From the NCBI RefSeq assembly GCF_014385085.1, contig NZ_JACRTD010000007.1:96099-160098 (forward strand): 64,000 nucleotides of DNA, written 5' to 3'. The notes under the pieces are model-generated. The model ran no database searches, was not told the DNA's origin, and saw nothing but the letters and a program-made list of their open reading frames with translations. Below, piece after piece: positions 53,364-62,353 of this stretch. The first letter of the stretch is position 1. Each line of letters begins with the position of its first letter. Both the position numbers and the translations under genes were made by a program. Source of the stretch: Youxingia wuxianensis. GTDB taxonomy: Bacteria > Bacillota > Clostridia > Oscillospirales > Ruminococcaceae.

Positions 53364-54722
53364 ATGGCAATCATCACAAATGCCCCTAGAGGCACCCAGG
53401 ATACTCTGCCGTCCCAAAGCTATAAGTGGCAGCATATAGAGCAGACTGCTCTGGACACGGCAAGACTGTTTGGATTCCGGGAGATCCGCACCCCCACCTT
53501 TGAGCACACCGAACTGTTTGCCCGTTCGGTAGGGGACACCACCGACGTGGTCCAAAAAGAAATGTACACCTTTGAAGATAAAGGCAACCGTTCTATCACC
53601 CTGCGCCCGGAGGGAACGGCAGGCGTTTTGAGGGCGGCTTTGCAAAATGGGCTGTTAAACGACGCCCTGCCTGTAAAGGCCAGCTATCTGATCAGCTGCT
53701 TTCGCTATGAAAAGCCTCAGGCGGGACGCCTCAGGGAGTTTCATCAGTTTGGCGTGGAGATGCTGGGAAGCGCTTCCCCGGTCGCGGACGCCCAGGTAAT
53801 CGCCGTGGCTAAAAGTATTTTTGATACCCTGGGAGTGACCGGCCTGCGCCTGGAGATCAACTCCATTGGATGCCCTGCGTGCCGGGCGAAATATCATCAA
53901 GCTTTAAAGGAATATTTTTATTCCCACCAGGAAGACTTGTGCGACACCTGCAAAGACCGGCTGGAGAAAAACCCCATGCGCATTTTGGACTGCAAGAGTC
54001 CGGTTTGTGCGGAAATCGCAAAAAACGCCCCGGTGGTGCTGGATTATATTTGCGATGACTGCAAGGTTCATTTTGAAAGCCTTCAGTCCAATCTGGACGC
54101 TATGGGAATAGAGTATGTGGTCAACCCTACTATTGTTAGAGGATTGGACTATTATACCCGTACGGTGTTTGAGTTTGTGGCCACCGGAATCGGCGCCCAA
54201 GGCACTGTATGCGGGGGCGGACGGTATGATGGGCTGATTAAAATGCTGGGCGGCCCGGACACCCCGGCCATTGGTTTTGCTATGGGGCTGGAGCGGCTGC
54301 TGCTGGTAATGGAGCAGTGCGGCTGTGAATTTCCGCCGGAAATGGGCTGTACAATGTATATCGGCAGCATGGGCCCAAAAGCTGCGCTGAAAGCGGTTGA
54401 GTTGTGCGCCGCCCTGCGGGAGGAAGGTTTCTATGGGGAGTGCGACACAGTAGGACGCAGCGTGAAGGCGCAGATGAAGTATGCGGATAAATTGGGAGCG
54501 AAATTCAGCTGCATCATCGGAGAAGATGAACTTGCGCAGAACAAAGCGAAGATTAAGAATATGAAAACGGGAGAGACTCAGGAAGTCTCTCTGGACAGCG
54601 AATCTTTTGTGGATTTTATCTACGGCGGCACCATCGACGAGATGGTGGACTATACTGACGGGCTGATCGATTTGAAAATTAGCCAGATGAACTTACAGAA
54701 GAAGGGTGAAGAAGATGAGTGA
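53364..54722 (+). CDS. hisS: histidine--tRNA ligase
   Basis: 452 residues, class II synthetase. Motif 2 region YEKPQAGRLREFHQFGVE and the histidine-binding RGLDYYTRTVFE are visible, with motif 3 GFAMGLERLLL. It has a C-terminal anticodon domain. First gene after the T-box; the stop overlaps the start of aspS. Confidence 0.97.
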   Translation: MAIITNAPRGTQDTLPSQSYKWQHIEQTALDTARLFGFREIRTPTFEHTELFARSVGDTTDVVQKEMYTFEDKGNRSITLRPEGTAGVLRAALQNGLLNDALPVKASYLISCFRYEKPQAGRLREFHQFGVEMLGSASPVADAQVIAVAKSIFDTLGVTGLRLEINSIGCPACRAKYHQALKEYFYSHQEDLCDTCKDRLEKNPMRILDCKSPVCAEIAKNAPVVLDYICDDCKVHFESLQSNLDAMGIEYVVNPTIVRGLDYYTRTVFEFVATGIGAQGTVCGGGRYDGLIKMLGGPDTPAIGFAMGLERLLLVMEQCGCEFPPEMGCTMYIGSMGPKAALKAVELCAALREEGFYGECDTVGRSVKAQMKYADKLGAKFSCIIGEDELAQNKAKIKNMKTGETQEVSLDSESFVDFIYGGTIDEMVDYTDGLIDLKISQMNLQKKGEEDE

Positions 54723-56496
54723 AACAATGAAGGGACTGAAAAGAACCAAATACTGCGGGCAGTTTACCGCTGAGGATATTGGAAAAGAGGTTACTGTTGC
54801 AGGGTGGGTACAGAAAACCCGTGATTTGGGCAACCTGGTGTTTATTGATTTAAGGGACCGCAGCGGAATTGTTCAGCTGGCATTTGACGACGGCACCGAT
54901 CGGGAGGTGTTTGAAAAAGCTGCTGGAGCCCGGGCGGAATTTGTTCTGATGGCAAAAGGGGAGGTTCGCCGCAGGGAATCTGTCAATAAGGAGATCCCTA
55001 CCGGAGAAGTGGAAGTATACGTCAGCGACCTGCGGGTGCTGGCCAAATCCCAAACGCCGCCTTTTGAGATTACGGACCAAACCAATGTAAAAGAAGAGCT
55101 GCGGTTAAAATACCGCTATCTTGACCTGCGCCGGGGCGAGATGCAGCAGAGTATTATCCTGCGTCATAAAATCGCCAAGGTAGCCAGGGACTATTTCGAT
55201 GAAAACGGCTTTTTGGAGATTGAAACTCCTGTGCTGATCAAATCTACCCCGGAAGGGGCCCGGGACTATCTGGTGCCCAGCCGGGTGCATCCAGGCAGTT
55301 TTTATGCCCTGCCCCAGTCGCCCCAGCTGTATAAGCAGCTGTTGATGCTTTCCGGTTACGACCGGTATATGCAGATTGCCCGCTGTTTCCGGGACGAGGA
55401 TCTGCGGGCGGACCGTCAGCCGGAATTTACCCAGATTGACCTTGAAATGTCCTTTGTGGAAGAAGAGGATGTAATGAGCGTCAACGAAGGGTTTATTGTC
55501 CGTGTATTTAAGGAAGTGCTGGGAGTGGATGTGAGCGCCCCGTTTCTGCGCATGCCTTACGAGGAGGCGATGAACCGGTTCGGTTCGGACAAGCCGGATA
55601 CCCGGTTCGGGCTGGAGCTTACGGATCTGTCCGATTTGCTTGAAAATTGTGAATTTAAGGTGTTTAAGGGCGCCTTGGAGACCGGCAGCGTCCGGGCGAT
55701 CAACGTAAAAGGAGCGGCCCATCAGCTTTCCAGAAAAGAAATTGACAAGCTGACCGATTTTGTCAAAACGTACCGGGCAAAAGGATTGGCGTTTACAAGA
55801 ATTACGGAGGAAGCGGAATCTTCCTCTTATGAAAAGTTCCTTTCCCAAGAGGAAAAGGAGGCGATTCGCCAGCGTATGGATGCCCAGGTGGGCGACGTAA
55901 TTTTAGTAGTGGCCGATCCCAGCAATCAGGTGGTGTACGACAGCCTGGGGGCATTGAGAGTGGAATTGGCGGGACGTTTGGGCCTGATTAAGAAAGGAAC
56001 GTATAATTTCTTATGGGTGACCCAGTTTCCGCTATTTGAATACAGCGAAGAGGAAGAGCGGTTTGTAGCCAAACATCATCCGTTTACCTGCCCGGCGCTG
56101 GAAGATTTAGACAGAATCGAAAGCGATCCGGCAGGCTGTCACGCCCGGGCGTACGATATGGTGCTTAACGGCTGCGAGGTAGGCGGCGGCTCAATCCGTA
56201 TCAACACACCGGACTTGCAGGAGAGAATGTTCCGGGCGCTGGGGTTGGATGAAGCCACTGCCAACGAGCGGTTCGGGTTCCTGCTGGAAGCGTTTAAATA
56301 CGGCGCGCCGCCTCATGGCGGCATGGCTTACGGGCTGGACCGTCTGGTGATGCTGATGCTGGAAAAAGACTCCATCCGGGATGTGATCGCCTTCCCCAAG
56401 GTGCAGAACGCCAGTGAATTAATGAGCCAGTGCCCGGCGCAAGTGGACGAAAAGAGTCTGAAGGATTTAAGCATTAAGATTGATATTCAGGAATAG
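54715..56496 (+). CDS. aspS: aspartate--tRNA ligase
   Basis: 593 residues, bacterial-type AspRS. An N-terminal OB-fold (VAGWVQKTRDLGNLVFIDLRDRSG split over 25-50) is followed by a class II core: SPQLYKQLLM (motif 1 side), FRDEDLRADRQPEFTQ (motif 2), the bacterial GAD insertion, and GMAYGLDRLVMLM (motif 3). It starts at ATG 54715, overlapping hisS by 8 bp. Charges tRNA-Asp, the probable signal sensed by the upstream T-box. Confidence 0.97.
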   Translation: MSETMKGLKRTKYCGQFTAEDIGKEVTVAGWVQKTRDLGNLVFIDLRDRSGIVQLAFDDGTDREVFEKAAGARAEFVLMAKGEVRRRESVNKEIPTGEVEVYVSDLRVLAKSQTPPFEITDQTNVKEELRLKYRYLDLRRGEMQQSIILRHKIAKVARDYFDENGFLEIETPVLIKSTPEGARDYLVPSRVHPGSFYALPQSPQLYKQLLMLSGYDRYMQIARCFRDEDLRADRQPEFTQIDLEMSFVEEEDVMSVNEGFIVRVFKEVLGVDVSAPFLRMPYEEAMNRFGSDKPDTRFGLELTDLSDLLENCEFKVFKGALETGSVRAINVKGAAHQLSRKEIDKLTDFVKTYRAKGLAFTRITEEAESSSYEKFLSQEEKEAIRQRMDAQVGDVILVVADPSNQVVYDSLGALRVELAGRLGLIKKGTYNFLWVTQFPLFEYSEEEERFVAKHHPFTCPALEDLDRIESDPAGCHARAYDMVLNGCEVGGGSIRINTPDLQERMFRALGLDEATANERFGFLLEAFKYGAPPHGGMAYGLDRLVMLMLEKDSIRDVIAFPKVQNASELMSQCPAQVDEKSLKDLSIKIDIQE

Positions 56497-56507
56497 TTTT
56501 TTTAAAA

Positions 56508-56552
56508 CCATCGGAGGACAGGCGTTTACGCCTGTCCTCCGGCCTTGCTTTT
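56508..56552 (+). terminator. hisS-aspS terminator
   Basis: Perfect 13-bp stem (56512-56524 with 56529-56541), then a moderately T-rich tail. The next 100 bp are AT-rich and featureless. Confidence 0.75.
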
Positions 56553-56659
56553 ATATGAGAAAAATGTGATTTGAGTTTGGAGCATAAAAGAGAAAATATG
56601 AGAAAATGAAAGAAAACAGAAGAAATGAATTTGTAGATTAATTTTTTAGGAAAAAACTG

Positions 56660-56688
56660 TTGACAAACTATTTTTTGTACTATATAAT
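56660..56688 (+). promoter_or_regulatory. rplM-rpsI promoter
   Basis: TTGACA (56660-56665), 17 bp, TATAAT (56683-56688), both perfect. A 60-nt leader before rplM could hold an autogenous L13 site, but I could not verify one. Confidence 0.88.
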
Positions 56689-56756
56689 ACAAGTTGTCGT
56701 CATGCGAGATATATTATCTTGTTATAAATTAAAGCCAGATTTGGAGGAAATACGGT

Positions 56757-57185
56757 ATGTCTACTACAATGCCAAAAGCCGGCCAGATTACCCGTAAGTG
56801 GTATATTCTTGATGCTGCTGGCAAACCGCTGGGTCGTACAGCCGCTACTGCCGCTGTGATCCTGCGCGGAAAACATAAACCAACCTTTGCGCCCCATGTG
56901 GATTGCGGTGACCATGTAATCATCATCAACGCGGAACAAGCAGTTCTGACCGGGAAGAAACTGGATCAGAAAATGTATCGCCATCACACCGGATGGGTTG
57001 GCGGCCTCAGAGAGGTAAAGTACAGCAAATTGATGCAGGAAAATCCGGAAAAAGCGATGATGCTTGCTGTAAAAGGTATGATCCCTGACACAGTGATCGG
57101 CCGTCATGCTTTGACCAGAGTCCGTATCTATCGCGGTGCGGAACATAACCATGCGGCTCAAAAGCCCCAGGCATGGACACTGTAA
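56757..57185 (+). CDS. rplM: 50S ribosomal protein L13
   Basis: 142 residues of standard bacterial L13 (RKWYILDAAGKPLGRTA start, GDHVIIINAEQAVLTGKK, HHTGWVGGLRE, MIPDTVIGRHALTRVRIYRG). An early 50S assembly protein. TTGGAGGAAA site. Forms the classical rplM-rpsI operon with the next gene. Confidence 0.98.
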   Translation: MSTTMPKAGQITRKWYILDAAGKPLGRTAATAAVILRGKHKPTFAPHVDCGDHVIIINAEQAVLTGKKLDQKMYRHHTGWVGGLREVKYSKLMQENPEKAMMLAVKGMIPDTVIGRHALTRVRIYRGAEHNHAAQKPQAWTL

Positions 57186-57202
57186 GGAAAGGGGAATTTT
57201 AA

Positions 57203-57601
57203 ATGTACGAATCTAAGCCTTATTTTTATGGCACAGGCAGAAGAAAACATTCTGTATCCAGAGTAAGACTTTATCCCGGTACTGGTTCTATCACCATCAA
57301 CGGCCGTGATATTGACGATTACTTCGGACTTGAAACCTTAAAGTTGATCGTTCGTCAACCGCTGAACCTTACAGATACCGTAGGGAAGTTTGACGTTGTA
57401 TGTACGGTTTCCGGCGGCGGTGTTTCCGGCCAGGCCGGCGCTATCCGTCATGGTATCTCCAGAGCCCTTCTTCAGAATGGGGATGAGATGCGCCCGATCC
57501 TGAAAAAAGCCGGGTTCCTCACTCGTGACCCACGTATGAAAGAGCGTAAAAAGTACGGTCTCAAGGCAGCACGTCGTGCACCTCAGTTCAGCAAGAGATA
57601 A
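57203..57601 (+). CDS. rpsI: 30S ribosomal protein S9
   Basis: 132 residues, with the fold start [20 protein letters not shown] and the conserved basic tail RRAPQFSKR that reaches the P-site tRNA. The C-terminal coding end is intact, and the boundary of the mobile element begins just after it; rpsI 3' ends are known integration targets of ICEs in Firmicutes. Confidence 0.98.
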   Translation: MYESKPYFYGTGRRKHSVSRVRLYPGTGSITINGRDIDDYFGLETLKLIVRQPLNLTDTVGKFDVVCTVSGGGVSGQAGAIRHGISRALLQNGDEMRPILKKAGFLTRDPRMKERKKYGLKAARRAPQFSKR

Positions 57602-57632
57602 TCTGCTGTTCAAACCGTATCAAAATGGTTCA

Positions 57633-57668
57633 AAAACCCCGGAAAATCAAGGTTTTCCGGGGTTTTAC
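57633..57668 (+). terminator. rplM-rpsI terminator
   Basis: Perfect 10-bp stem CCCCGGAAAA (57637-57646) with its complement (57653-57662), then TTTT. Confidence 0.88.
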
Positions 57669-57734
57669 TGTATCTAAACGGGCTGATATGGTTTGACCAA
57701 ATTTGGCAAATCAAGAGCCGTTTTCACCCAATTT

Positions 57735-57810
57735 TTAGTGGTTAAATATAGGACAACCGGCAAAAATGGGGGTAAAAAAAGGGGTTAGTGGTTAAATTAT
57801 AGGACAACCG
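57735..57810 (+). repeat. pair of 25-26 bp direct repeats near the element end
   Basis: TTAGTGGTTAAATATAGGAC and five more bases at 57735-57759 recur at 57785-57810 with one inserted T. Their spacing (about five helical turns) and end-proximal location suggest arm-type integrase sites or iterons. Confidence 0.7.
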
Positions 57811-57917
57811 AGAGCCGATTTTGGGGGTGTTTTTCGTCCCTCCTTTCCCTCGTTTTGGGCTGTGGCAGTTTGACATAGTTTGACCTAATTTGAATAATTG
57901 AATATGAATTTGATATA

Positions 57918-57949
57918 GCACTCAGTATAAAATGACTGGGTGCTTTTTT
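57918..57949 (+). terminator. hairpin with T-run upstream of parA
   Basis: 9-bp stem with one G-U pair (57918-57926 with 57935-57943) followed by T6. It would block read-through from the rpsI side into the element. Confidence 0.75.
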
Positions 57950-57983
57950 CATTTCAGGAACTCGTATTCCGGCGATAGAAAGA

Positions 57984-58022
57984 GCCGTCACTTCACTTTT
58001 TATTTTGGAGTGGCGGCTTTTT
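57984..58022 (+). terminator. second hairpin with T-run upstream of parA
   Basis: GCCGTCACT (57984-57992) pairs with AGTGGCGGC (58009-58017), one G-U, then T5. A tandem barrier with the previous hairpin. Confidence 0.65.
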
Positions 58023-58067
58023 CTATTTCCAGAAGCAACAGCAACAATTAGAAATGAGGTGAAGTCA

Positions 58068-58889
58068 ATGAACACGCAAATCATTGCCATTGCCAACCAG
58101 AAGGGCGGCGTTGGCAAAACCACTACCTGTGCCAATCTTGGAATCGGTTTGGCGCAGGCTGGAAAGAAAGTCCTGCTGATCGACGGAGACCCGCAAGGTA
58201 GCCTGACGATCAGCCTGGGCAATCCTCAGCCGGACAAGCTGCCCTTTACCCTGTCCGACGCGATGGGCCGTATCCTGATGGACGAGCCGCTGCGCCCCGG
58301 CGAGGGTATCCTGCACCACCCAGAGGGTGTAGACCTGATGCCTGCGGACATCCAGTTATCCGGTATGGAGGTATCCCTGGTAAATGCCATGAGCCGTGAG
58401 ACTATCTTGCGGCAATATCTGGACACGCTGAAGGGGCAATACTCCCATATTCTCATCGACTGCCAGCCCTCCCTGGGGATGCTCACAGTCAATGCGCTGG
58501 CCGCTGCGAACAGGATCATAATTCCCGTTCAGGCGGAGTATCTGTCCGCCAAAGGGCTGGAACAGCTGCTCTCCACGGTAAACAAGGTAAAGCGGCAGAT
58601 CAACCCCAAGCTCCAGATAGACGGTATCCTGCTGACGATGGTTGACAGCCGAACCAACTTTGCCAAAGAGATCTCCGCACTTTTGCGAGAGACCTATGGC
58701 AGCAAGATCAAAGTATTCGGCACAGAGATTCCCCATTCTGTCCGGGCAAAGGAAATCAGCGCAGAGGGAAAAAGCATTTTTGCCCATGACCCCGGCGGCA
58801 AGGTGGCAGAGGGCTACAAAAATCTGACGAAGGAGGTGTTGAAACTTGAAAAGCAGCGCGAAAAAAATAGAGCTGGCCTCGGTAGATGA
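58068..58889 (+). CDS. parA: ParA family ATPase (Soj-like)
   Basis: 273 residues. Deviant Walker A IANQKGGVGKTTTCANLG (about 7-24), ILIDCQPSLGMLTVNAL (Walker B), and the DGILLTMVDSRTNFAKE strand. It drives partition of the excised, circular ICE together with ParB. The ATG at 58068 follows GAGGTGAAG; an earlier in-frame start at 58005 overlaps the terminator and is rejected. It overlaps parB by 44 bp. Confidence 0.93.
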   Translation: MNTQIIAIANQKGGVGKTTTCANLGIGLAQAGKKVLLIDGDPQGSLTISLGNPQPDKLPFTLSDAMGRILMDEPLRPGEGILHHPEGVDLMPADIQLSGMEVSLVNAMSRETILRQYLDTLKGQYSHILIDCQPSLGMLTVNALAAANRIIIPVQAEYLSAKGLEQLLSTVNKVKRQINPKLQIDGILLTMVDSRTNFAKEISALLRETYGSKIKVFGTEIPHSVRAKEISAEGKSIFAHDPGGKVAEGYKNLTKEVLKLEKQREKNRAGLGR

Positions 58890-59772
58890 TCTGTTCTCCA
58901 CCGAAGAAGGCCGCCAGGATGCAAAGCTGGAAAAGATTCAGGAAATTCCGTTGTCTGAACTGCATCCGTTCAAGAACCACCCATTCAAAGTCAAGGATGA
59001 CGAAGCAATGATGGAGACCGCTGACAGTATCAAGCAGTATGGCGTTCTGGTTCCGGCCATTGCCCGACCGGACCCGGAGGGTGGCTATGAGCTGGTAGCC
59101 GGACACAGGCGGCACAGAGCCAGTGAGCTGGCAGAAAAGGAGACTATGCCGGTCATTGTTCGGGATTTGGATGATGATGCCGCCACGATTATTATGGTTG
59201 ACAGCAACTTGCAGCGAGAAAGCCTTCTTCCAAGCGAAAGAGCATTTGCTTATAAAATGAAGCTAGATGCCATTAAGCACCAAGGAGCCAGGACGGATTT
59301 AACTTCGGCCCAAGTTGGGCCGAAGTTGACTGCGGCAGAAAAAATCGCGGAGAACAGTCCAGATAGCAAATCACAGATTAAGAGATTTATCCGTCTGACA
59401 GAGCTGATTCCTGAATTGATGGATATGGTGGATGAAAAGAAGATCGCCCTGAACCCTGCCTATGAGCTGTCCTTTCTTAAAAAAGAGGAACAGGTAGACC
59501 TGCTGGACGCGATGGACAGCGAACAGGCTACCCCTTCCCTTTCCCAAGCCCAGCGGCTCAAGAAATACAGTCAGGAGGGGCATCTGACCCTCGATATGAT
59601 GCGCGTCATCATGGGTGAGGAAAAGAAAAGCGATCTGGATCGAGTGACATTTACCTCTGACACCTTGCGGAAGTATTTCCCCAAAAGCTATACGCCCCAG
59701 CGGATGCAGGAAACCATCATCAAGCTACTGGAGGCATGGCAGAAAAAGCGTCAGAGAGACCAGGAACGATGA
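58846..59772 (+). CDS. parB: ParB/RepB/Spo0J family partition protein
   Basis: 308 residues. ParB N-domain with IPLSELHPFKNHPFKV and the CTPase-type box ELVAGHRRHRASEL (about 84-97), then a central HTH (about 170-220). It binds parS-type sites and partners ParA. The start is TTG at 58846, with AAGGAGG upstream, inside parA. A perfect 11-bp hairpin lies within the coding sequence at 59301-59327. Confidence 0.92.
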   Translation: MKSSAKKIELASVDDLFSTEEGRQDAKLEKIQEIPLSELHPFKNHPFKVKDDEAMMETADSIKQYGVLVPAIARPDPEGGYELVAGHRRHRASELAEKETMPVIVRDLDDDAATIIMVDSNLQRESLLPSERAFAYKMKLDAIKHQGARTDLTSAQVGPKLTAAEKIAENSPDSKSQIKRFIRLTELIPELMDMVDEKKIALNPAYELSFLKKEEQVDLLDAMDSEQATPSLSQAQRLKKYSQEGHLTLDMMRVIMGEEKKSDLDRVTFTSDTLRKYFPKSYTPQRMQETIIKLLEAWQKKRQRDQER

Positions 59773-59784
59773 AAGGAGCCGCCT

Positions 59785-60060
59785 ATGAGGGATATTTCAG
59801 CCCGTGAGCTGAAAGGACACAACATTCTCGCCGTAGAGAGGTTTTGGGATAATACCCGCTGGATGATCGAGTTTTCCGTCCTGCGTCCCAGCACTGCTTA
59901 CGGCAGCCCCGGAGATGAAATGCGGTTGTTTTTGACTGAGGACGGGTATCAGGCCGCCCTGCAAAGCCAGCAGCGCCGGGAGATCAAGATCAAGCGTTAC
60001 GCTCGTGTGATTGAGGGACATATCCTCGATTTCAAACCGGGAAAACGCCGCCGCTCATAA
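59785..60060 (+). CDS. small ICE accessory protein, DUF6061-like (copy 1)
   Basis: 91 residues, basic C-terminus. It contains RFWDNTRWMIEFSVLRP and DEMRLFLTEDGYQAALQSQQ, then KIKRYARVIEGHILDF. The same pattern (RF-x-NTRxMIxFxVL, RLFL-x-x-GY-x-AL-x-SQ, IKI-x-x-x-AxV) recurs in the gene at 62030, so the two are paralogues. Family name is uncertain; function unknown. Confidence 0.7.
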   Translation: MRDISARELKGHNILAVERFWDNTRWMIEFSVLRPSTAYGSPGDEMRLFLTEDGYQAALQSQQRREIKIKRYARVIEGHILDFKPGKRRRS

Positions 60061-60083
60061 ACCCATACAACGAAAGGAAAGGA

Positions 60084-60275
60084 ATGACTATGTGTACGGT
60101 AAAGGAAATTCAAGAAGCAATCCGGGAAGATTGCAAATCTCAGCATGACATGGATTCAACGGATATTGACCGCGTGATGCAAACACTTCCTTTCGCCCAG
60201 GAGGAGCCATTTACAGAGGCGCGTCCCCAAAAGCCGCTGTTTTGGTTCTATGCAAGAAAATTTGAAAAGCGTTGA
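60084..60275 (+). CDS. hypothetical small protein of the ICE
   Basis: 63 residues (MTMCTVKEIQEAIREDCKSQ start). Mostly helical and acidic, with a basic, aromatic end (FWFYARKFEKR). No family recognised. A GAAAGGAAAGGA site precedes either of two nearby ATGs (60084 or 60090). Tight spacing with its neighbours supports real coding. Confidence 0.6.
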   Translation: MTMCTVKEIQEAIREDCKSQHDMDSTDIDRVMQTLPFAQEEPFTEARPQKPLFWFYARKFEKR

Positions 60276-60341
60276 ACACCGCAATTCTTTGAAATGAGGA
60301 TTGCGGTTTTTTGTACCCAAAATTCGGAAGGAGTGAGGTCG

Positions 60342-61226
60342 ATGGCCGTTTTTCGCATTGAACGGACCCGTGATTATACCGTGATGAGCAATCATCATTT
60401 ACGAAATGCAAACCTGTCGTTAAAAGCCAAGGGGCTGCTTTCCATGATGCTGTCGCTGCCGGAGGATTGGAATTACACCACCCGTGGCCTTGCAAAGATC
60501 TGTAAGGAGGGCGTGGATGCCATAGGTGCTGCCCTGCGTGAACTGGAAGGAGCCGGATATATCGTGCGCCATCAGAGACGCGATAAAAGTGGGCGGATCA
60601 CAGATACCGAGTATGTCATCTATGAACAGCCCCAGCCAGATATGTCCCAGCCGGATACGGCTTCACCAGATACGGAAAACCCGGATATGGTAAAACCGGA
60701 TATGGTAAAACCGGATACGGAAAAGCCCGCAGAATTAAATATAGAGAAATCAAATACAGAAAAATCAATTACTTATGGATCAAGTACCGATTCCATTCCC
60801 TTCCGGGAAACAGCGGCGGCAAGACCGCCGGAACGGAAAGGAAGGGATGCGATGTCTGTCACAGAGATAGAAAATTATCGGGAGTTGATTTTGGAGAATA
60901 TCGAGTATGACTGCTTGAAGCAGCGTTATCCTCTCTACCTGGATGACCTGAATGAGATCGTAGAGCTGTTGGTTGAAACGGTCTGTGCCAAACGAAAGAC
61001 TACCCGGATCTCTGGGGCAGACTTCCCTCACGAGATCGTGCGTTCCCGTTTTTTGAAACTGGACAGCTCCCACATCGAGTTTGTCATGGACTGTCTGCAA
61101 AAGAATACCACCCAGGTACGCAACATGAAGCAGTACCTGCTTGCAGTGCTGTTCAATGCGCCTACCACCATGAACAATCACTTCACTTCATTGGTCAACC
61201 ACGATATGCACGCAGGCGGCTGGTAA
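60342..61226 (+). CDS. RepA-like replication initiator / DUF6017 protein
   Basis: 294 residues. The N-terminal winged HTH (FRIERTRDYTVMSNHHLRNA, then LSLKAKGLLSMMLSLPEDWNY) is the replication-initiator A type of Gram-positive mobile elements. A linker of repeated PDxxxPD units (about 105-135) follows, then a C-terminal helical domain matching DUF6017. Likely replicates the excised element or regulates transfer. The ATG at 60342 follows GGAGTGAGG. Confidence 0.82.
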   Translation: MAVFRIERTRDYTVMSNHHLRNANLSLKAKGLLSMMLSLPEDWNYTTRGLAKICKEGVDAIGAALRELEGAGYIVRHQRRDKSGRITDTEYVIYEQPQPDMSQPDTASPDTENPDMVKPDMVKPDTEKPAELNIEKSNTEKSITYGSSTDSIPFRETAAARPPERKGRDAMSVTEIENYRELILENIEYDCLKQRYPLYLDDLNEIVELLVETVCAKRKTTRISGADFPHEIVRSRFLKLDSSHIEFVMDCLQKNTTQVRNMKQYLLAVLFNAPTTMNNHFTSLVNHDMHAGGW

Positions 61227-61260
61227 AGGCCGCCTTTTATCATGCCAAAGGAGGCACGAC

Positions 61261-62007
61261 ATGAACCAGATGGAAATTTTCAAAAACCCGGAGTTTGGCA
61301 GTATCCGGGTCATCGAAGAAAACGGCAAATACCTGTTCTGCGGAACGGATGTGGCTGGCGCTTTGGGGTACAGCAATCCCCGCGATGCAATTATCCGCCA
61401 TTGTAGGTATGTCGTGAAACGCGACGCACCTCACCCACAAAGCCCTGACCGCAAAATCAGTATGACTTTTATCCCCGAAGGAGATTTGTACCGCCTAATC
61501 GTTCACAGCAAATTGCCATCGGCAGAACGGTTTGAACGGTGGGTGTTCGATGAGGTCCTGCCTACCATTCGTAAGCACGGGGCCTATCTCACAAAAGAGA
61601 AGCTGTGGGAGGTAGCTACTTCCCCGGAGGCTCTGATGAAGCTCTGCTCAGACTTGTTGGCTGAGCGTGAAGCGAATATTTCTCTGCGTAAGGAAAATGC
61701 ACAGCTGGAGGGCAAAGCCGCTTTCTATGACCTGTTCATCGACTTAAAACACAGCACCAATCTCAGGACTACCGCCAAAGAGTTGGATGTTCCGGAGCGC
61801 CGGTTTGTCCGGTTTCTGATAGAACGGCGGTTTGTGTACCGCACGGCATCCGGCAATGTGCTGCCTTATGCCAATGTGAAAAATGCGGGGCTGTTTTGCG
61901 TCAAAGACTACTGCAATCACGGTCATACCGGTTCTTACACGCTGGTTACGCCCCAGGGCAAGCTCTACTTTGCCCAGCTGCGGGAGATGATCTTGCTGGT
62001 CTCATAA
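61261..62007 (+). CDS. phage-type antirepressor (BRO-N/KilAC)
   Basis: 248 residues. The N-terminal BRO domain (SIRVIEENGKYLFCGTDVAG, EGDLYRLIVHSKLPSAERFE, WVFDEVLPTIRKHGAYL) is joined to a coiled region (about 125-155) and a C-terminal KilAC-like domain (TTAKELDVPERRFVRFLIER). Such proteins relieve repression in prophages and ICEs. An AAAGGAGG site precedes the ATG. Confidence 0.88.
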   Translation: MNQMEIFKNPEFGSIRVIEENGKYLFCGTDVAGALGYSNPRDAIIRHCRYVVKRDAPHPQSPDRKISMTFIPEGDLYRLIVHSKLPSAERFERWVFDEVLPTIRKHGAYLTKEKLWEVATSPEALMKLCSDLLAEREANISLRKENAQLEGKAAFYDLFIDLKHSTNLRTTAKELDVPERRFVRFLIERRFVYRTASGNVLPYANVKNAGLFCVKDYCNHGHTGSYTLVTPQGKLYFAQLREMILLVS

Positions 62008-62029
62008 GAACGGAAAGGAAGTGGGTTTT

Positions 62030-62341
62030 ATGCAGGAAAGCAAAACAATCGGTCAGCTGATGGAGGAAATGCGCCAGAAAGCCGGGGCGCAGAACTACCA
62101 CGGCCATGACTACATGGATCTCCAGCGATTTGCGGAGAACACACGGCACATGATTATTTTTGATGTGCTGACGCATGATTCCCCGGTGGGCTGGAAAGGA
62201 GAACGGACCCGCCTGTTTTTGTCAGATATAGGCTATGAAAAAGCTCTGGACAGTCAGGCAAAGGGGCAGATCAAGATTCTCAGCCATGCAAAGGTCAGAA
62301 ATGGAGATTTGTTTTATGACCACAAAGAACAGATACGATAG
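62030..62341 (+). CDS. small ICE accessory protein, DUF6061-like (copy 2)
   Basis: 103 residues. RFAENTRHMIIFDVL, TRLFLSDIGYEKALDSQAKG and IKILSHAKVRNGDLFYDHKE align with the protein at 59785, with an extra N-terminal segment of about 30 residues. ATG at 62030 has an AAGGAAG site. A second copy kept in one module suggests the two carry out distinct steps. Confidence 0.7.
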   Translation: MQESKTIGQLMEEMRQKAGAQNYHGHDYMDLQRFAENTRHMIIFDVLTHDSPVGWKGERTRLFLSDIGYEKALDSQAKGQIKILSHAKVRNGDLFYDHKEQIR

Positions 62342-62353
62342 GAGGAATCTGAT

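Noticed and set aside
57735..57810. CRISPR array
   Set aside because: Only two imperfect copies, with no spacer regularity and no cas genes in the window.
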